A DNA stretch of 64,000 nt from Lasiodiplodia sp. COLG20 (Eukaryota > Ascomycota > Dothideomycetes > Botryosphaeriales > Botryosphaeriaceae): positions 1-64,000 of the forward strand of contig VNWV01000021.1 in NCBI GenBank assembly GCA_009801085.1, written 5' to 3'. The notes under the pieces are model-generated. The model did not search any database. It was not told where the DNA came from and saw only the letters and a list, made by a program, of their open reading frames with translations. A program made the position numbers and the translations under genes. This document shows, piece after piece, positions 59,325-64,000 of the stretch; the stretch's first letter is position 1; the number at the start of each line of letters is the position of its first letter.

Positions 59325-59441
59325 CTCCACCACCTCCACTGTGCCCAGAGATGTGGGTACTTCGATTAGCCGTGAAACACGAGAGCTCCCTTGGCCAACG
59401 GCTCTTGCTCCTCCGTTCGAGGGACAGATAAAATGGTGGAG
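59325..59441 (+). promoter_or_regulatory. CreA-like sites upstream of the AA9 LPMO gene
   Basis: Three matches to the carbon-repression consensus SYGGRG lie within 200 bp of the start: ctccac at 59325-59330 and 59334-59339 (minus orientation, closely paired) and gtggag at 59436-59441. A gataaaa element lies just before the last one. The paired arrangement suits glucose repression of a cellulolytic gene. Single sites are common by chance, so this is suggestive only. Confidence 0.35.
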
Positions 59442-59519
59442 AAGCGCCCCAGAATGTTTCGATCGTCAGTCTTGGCCGGTCCTTCTTGACTTCCCTGCTC
59501 TTCAGCGCAAGCCACAACC

Positions 59520-60418
59520 ATGAAGACTTTCACTACTTTCGCATTCGCTGCCTCTGTGCTGGCACAGGCTGTCAACGGACACTGTGAGATATTTGTACGA
59601 AACGCGAGAGGGAACCACATACTCACTCTTTACTACAGACATCTTCCAATACCTCACTGCCAACGGCGTGAAGGGTGGTATCTATCAGAACATTAGGGAG
59701 AACACGAACAACAACTCGCCCGTGACTGGTACGTCAAAAAAGTCTTCACAGCTTGAAGGATACTCACGACCGGTACAGATCTCGAGTCCAACGACCTCCG
59801 CTGCAATGTTGGTGGTGAGGATGGCAGCAAGACTAGCACGGTCTCCGTCGCTGCTGGCAGCACCGTCGCTTTCACTGCCGACATCGCCGTGTACCACCAG
59901 GGCCCCGTCTCTTTCTACATGACGAAGGTCGACGACGCGGCGGCGGCGGACGGCAGCACGCCGTGGTTCAAGATCAAGGACATCGGACCCACTGTAAGTC
60001 GATCCACCACTTCGCATCTTCTCGGAAAGGTCAGTTGACTGACCGAACCCCAACAGTTCTCCAATGGCCAGGCGACCTGGGACCTCGAGACGACGTACAA
60101 CGTGACCATCCCCAACTGCCTTCCCGCCGGCGAGTACCTGCTGCGCATCCAGCAGCTTGGCATCCACAACCCGTGGCCGGCCGGCATCCCGCAATTCTAC
60201 ATCTCGTGCGCCCAGGTGAAGGTCACGGGCAGCGGCTCCGGCTCGCCCAGCCCGACTGTTTCCATCCCCGGCGCGTTCAAGGAGACGGACCCCGGCTACA
60301 CCGTCAACATTTACAACGACTTCACCAACTACACGTAAGTACTTTGCTGCCTTCATGTCATAAAGTCATGGTGCTGACCCACGCAAGTGTCCCCGGCCCG
60401 GAGGTGTGGACGTGCTAG
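59520..60418 (+). CDS. AA9 lytic polysaccharide monooxygenase, single-domain
   Basis: Five exons, 59520-59583, 59639-59728, 59779-59993, 60057-60334 and 60388-60418, give 225 residues. Residues 1-20 are a signal peptide ending VNG; cleavage leaves His21 as the N-terminal copper ligand. The second histidine-brace residue is His91 in [10 protein letters not shown]. The axial Tyr171 follows Gln169 in [11 protein letters not shown], and a second-sphere His appears in QLGIHN. The C-terminus ends VPGPEVWTC, with the terminal Cys probably in a disulfide; there is no linker or carbohydrate-binding module. The enzyme is copper-dependent and oxidatively cleaves cellulose or related beta-glucans outside the cell. 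The first junction gives [11 protein letters not shown], and every other junction keeps the frame. Confidence 0.95.
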
Positions 60419-61762
60419 ACGGAAACATGGTGCTGGAGATGAGATGGAATCCGAAATCGCGACACGCGGGGTTGAACTGCACAGCGCAGTATAATTTTCA
60501 GTGTACTTTGCCCACGCTTTTTTTTTTTTTTTTTCGACGAGCAGCCCTCCCTAAATGCAAACTACCCCGCTTCGTATTTGCCGCTTGAATCATGCACTCT
60601 CCTCATGCCTCAAATTCACATGCCTGTCGCATCGCCACTACGTAGCTTTTCGCGGTAGTCTAGGTACCAACCGCAGGCTGGATCAAGTTTGTTCCAGTTC
60701 CTGGGCCCAAGGCCAGAACTGGCGCAAGCCCATCCGAGGCCAGGGCGGGATCATGGTGGCAGGGGAATCATGGAGGCCGGGTCCCCGCATGACGGGCTGA
60801 TGACGACTTTGGCGGTCGATTTTAGGTTGGCAACGCTTAAGGTATGTTGGCAGAAGCGCCTAGTCTGGGGGGATAATTTTCCAGGCGGGCTAGCAGGCGC
60901 TTAGGCGTGCCGTTTGCCAGTGTAGGAGTCCCCTGAAGACGGACGAAGCGAACAGCAGGCGCTGGAGGAGGCTGGCCTCGTTGCATCTCGTGGACGGCGG
61001 CGGTGTCCTCGCTCACCGCCGGGCGGAGCGGGCGGCCATGTGCGCGGTCAGGTTGACATAGACTAGTGGCGCCGGGCGCCAGACTCTGGAGAGCGGGTGC
61101 CGGGGTCGACGAGGGGCGAGGCGGGCTGGCAGCAGCTCACGTAGGCGTCGGGCAGGCCGGGCAGCATCAGGCTGCTGTGTTGCGCTCAGCTGGCGGGCGC
61201 TGCGTGATGCTCGCGCTGTACAGCAGTTGAGATGGCGGTGACGCTGAATTAATAAAGCGGCGTGGGCAGGCCTTGCTAGCACAGGTCGCGCGATGATCGT
61301 CCCCAATTACGGCGAGACTCTCAAGGCCCTGGCACGACCGCCCTCCGCTGCCGCCGCACTCCTCCTCCCGCCGCACACGAGCTGCGCCCTCGACAACACC
61401 ACCACAGCCGCCGAACCGCTCTCCAGGAACCGCCGCTGATCGCACCTCTCGCGCGCGTCTGGACCGCACAGCCCTCAGCCGTGGCACCGAGTGCCCGAGC
61501 GCCCCCTCCTGGCCATCTCAGAATCGCACCTCAAACGCGCTAAAGCCGTCAAGGGCTCTCGGCCTCGTCCACTACAACCACCCTCTTCTGCCCGCTCTCG
61601 ACCCAGGTACCCGCCCGGTCGATCCCGCTCCCGCTCCACCTCTCCTCGCCCACCCGCGCGCACCGTTCCGTCTGTACCTCGACGAGAGACCCCAGCTCCG
61701 TACCGCACACCCCAACCTTCGACTCGAAGCGCCTCCCTTCGCGCCCGCTCCGCTCAGTGGTC
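60419..61762. promoter_or_regulatory. Intergenic, AA9 3' flank and F-box gene leader
   Basis: About 1.3 kb. A run of 17 T lies at 60518-60534 just after the AA9 gene. From about 61320 to 61760 the sequence is strongly C-rich and reads as the leader of the F-box gene. No gene recognised. Confidence 0.5.
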
Positions 61763-64000
61763 ATGGAGGACGATTTCCGGCCCGTGGTTGACGACGGCGC
61801 CTCCGACGCAGAGATGCAGCTCGGTGCCGACGCCGAGTCGCATCTCTCGCAGCGGCGAACCTCGCAGGGCGGCACTCTCTACACATCCCCTACCTCGCGG
61901 ACCCGGAAACGAGGCCTGATGTCGCGCTCGCAGCCCCGGCCCATTCACACACCCACCAGCCCCATGTCTTCAACAATCCCGCACAACCTGCTGCCCTCGG
62001 CGCCTGCGTCGCCGCCGACGCCCGCCCCGAGCCCGACGCCGCACCAGCGTGCCCCCGACTGGAGTACTGCCGCCGAGCATGAGGACACCCAGGTCAGGGA
62101 CATCCGGGCGCTGTTCAGCGAAATGAACGATGCGGAGAAGCAGCGACTGTTGGGCGAGCTACTGAACATGTGCAACAGCCACCAACTGAGCTTCGTGCAC
62201 GACTTCGTAAGCCCAAGGTTGAAGAAGGATCCGTTCCAAGTGCTGCCCAATGAGCTGTGTCTACGGGTAGGTCTGATCCTGCGCCAAGCGCGTCATGGAG
62301 GGTGCCTAATGCTGACCCCACCACCCTATACAGGTCCTCACCTTCGTCGACGACCCCACAACCCTTGCGCGCTCGTCGCAGGTATCGAGACGATGGTACG
62401 AACTTGTCAATGATGATATGGCCTGGAAGTCCCTTTGTGAAAAACACGCATACCGAAGACTCTCAGACGTCCACGAGTCAACATTTAGACCGACAGCCTC
62501 TTCGGCTTCGCTGACACCGGGCGGCTCACCGCAGCAGTCGCATGCGTGGAGGCATCCTCTCCGACCATCCAAGGGCCTAATCTCGGGCTTGGCAGGAACG
62601 GACCTGAGGACACAGTCACTGGACCGCGCAGGAACATCAAGCTCGCGGTCGACATCACGCAAGAACAAGGCCATGACATACCGCTCGCACTTCAAGCAAC
62701 GATACATGGTTGAGACGGCGTGGAGATCGGGTGGTCGGTGCGATTCCCGGCAGATCACGCCCGATCAGGGTGTTGTCACGAGTCTACACCTCACCGACAA
62801 GAACATTGTTGTCGCGCTTGACAACGCGAAGATCCACGTTTTCGACACGCAAGGCCAGCACCAGAAGACGCTGCAAGGCCACGTCATGGGCGTCTGGGCC
62901 ATGGTGCCTTGGGGAGACCTGCTTGTGAGTGGCGGCTGCGATCGCGACGTAAGGGTCTGGAATATGGCCACTGGGTAAGTCCCGATCCCTTTCACATTCT
63001 TGAGGTGCGGGGGTACCTTGGTTGGAATATTGGCTAATTTCGATTAGTGCCGCGGTCCATACCCTGCGCGGACACACGTCGACCGTGAGATGCTTGAAGA
63101 TGTCGGATGAGAAGACAGCCATCTCTGGATCAAGAGATACTACGCTTCGCATTTGGGACATCGAGAGAGGCATCTGCAAGCACGTTCTCATCGGCCACCA
63201 GGCTAGCGTGCGCTGCTTGGAGATCCACGGAGATTTGGTTGTCTCTGGAAGCTACGACACGACCGCCCGCATCTGGAGCATTTCCGAGGGCAGGTGTTTG
63301 AGAACACTTACAGGCCATTTCAGCCAGATTTACGCCATTGCATTTGATGGCAAGAGGATAGCAACCGGCAGCCTCGACACCAGCGTTAGGATATGGGATC
63401 CCAACGACGGGTATGTTTAGCCTCACGGCCCTTCGATGACTTGAACTGACGAAAATGGTAGCCGCTGCCTGGGCCTCCTGCAGGGCCACACCTCCCTTGT
63501 TGGCCAGCTGCAGATGCGGGGCGACGTTCTCGTGACCGGTGGCTCTGACGGATCCGTGCGCGTCTGGTCCCTCAACGAGTATCAACCTATCCACCGTCTC
63601 GCAGCACACGACAACAGCGTAACAAGCCTTCAGTTTGACGACACTAGAATTGTCTCTGGCGGCAGTGACGGTCGTGTCAAGGTGTGGGATTTGAGGAAGG
63701 GCACTCTTGTGCGTGAGCTTAGTCAGCCAGCAGAGGCTGTGTGGAGAGTTGTCTTTGAAGAGGAGAAAGCAGTGATCATGGCCAGTAGAGGGGGTAAGAC
63801 CGTCATGGAGGTGAGTAATCTGACTAAAGACGGCATCCAAGTGGAGCGAGATACTAACATGCGTAGGTTTGGGACTTTTCCCCTCCAGATGACGACGCGG
63901 ACGATTGTAGATCCAGCAGCCCGCTCAGCGCCCCAGAATACCGCCAATCAACACCGGCAATCATGGCAGCAGACCCGACGGACGTTCCGATGGCAGACGC
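61763..64000 (+). CDS. F-box / WD40 protein of the Cdc4/FWD-1 type, 3' end off the window
   Basis: Five exons seen, 61763-62266, 62334-62974, 63048-63410, 63462-63810 and 63867 to the window edge with the frame still open; the protein is truncated at about 663 residues. Order: disordered N-terminus, a D-domain-like helix pair (DIRALFSEMNDAEKQRLLGELL), an F-box across the first junction (DPFQVLPNELCLRVLTFV...RRWYELV), a Ser-rich linker, then seven or so WD40 repeats with repeated VSGS/VWD, RGHTSTVRCL, GHQASVRCL, GHFSQIYAI, GHTSLVGQL, AHDNSVTSL. It would be a substrate adaptor of an SCF ubiquitin ligase that reads phosphodegrons; yeast Cdc4 targets Sic1 and Neurospora FWD-1 targets the clock protein FRQ. 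Met30/SconB is a less likely alternative. Confidence 0.92.

Noticed and set aside
41842..60418. A secondary-metabolite gene cluster
   Set aside because: A Zn2Cys6 regulator is present, but there is no polyketide synthase, NRPS, terpene cyclase, P450 or efflux transporter nearby.

Overview
This window is nuclear DNA of a filamentous ascomycete (Pezizomycotina). A dothideomycete is my best guess, but that is inference. The signs are short introns (mostly 50-70 bp, branch sites of the ctgac/ctaac type), pyrimidine-rich leaders, and families typical of filamentous fungi: a PTH11-type receptor, a Zn2Cys6 regulator, an AA9 LPMO, a pepsin-like secreted protease and FHIP. I support 21 protein-coding genes joined by about 50 introns. 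All are modelled by hand with the reading frame checked across each junction. I see no rRNA, tRNA, CRISPR array or intact transposon.

Layout, left to right. 0.5-9 kb: a ZGRF1/Mte1/Dbl2-like DUF2439 protein (-), a BAR-SH3 endocytic adaptor (+), and a Crp1/Mdg1-like CBM48 protein (-). 12-20 kb: a RING + ZZ-like + SH3 protein (+), the splicing factor Prp38 (-), and a GT8-like type II membrane protein (+). 21-27 kb: the PKA catalytic subunit (+) and a class 3 lipase (+). 29-36 kb: FHIP (-), a DUF4336 protein (-), exosome Rrp45 (-), and divergently Cwc15 (+). 37-41 kb: a CsbD-like repeat protein (+) and an unrecognised two-exon protein (+). 41.8-50 kb: a PTH11-type receptor (-) and a Zn2Cys6 regulator (-), facing a secreted aspartic protease (+). 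51-56 kb: an unrecognised Q/N/P-rich protein (+) and coronin (-). 59-64 kb: an AA9 LPMO (+) and an F-box/WD40 protein of the Cdc4/FWD-1 type (+) that runs off the right edge.

Most of the window is housekeeping: RNA processing (Prp38, Rrp45, Cwc15), actin and endosome traffic (BAR-SH3, coronin, FHIP), cAMP signalling (PKA) and ubiquitination (RING, F-box). Environment-facing genes cluster at 41.8-60.4 kb (receptor, regulator, protease, LPMO). That block is the likeliest place for an uncharacterised sensing-and-secretion module, although only adjacency supports the idea.

The most useful sequence-level results are gene structures that simple open-frame calling misses: an 8-exon receptor, a 9-exon coronin with a GC-AG intron, a second GC-AG intron in the BAR-SH3 gene, a 9-nt first coding exon in FHIP, a start codon alone on its own exon in the CsbD-like gene, and hidden second exons in two otherwise unknown proteins.
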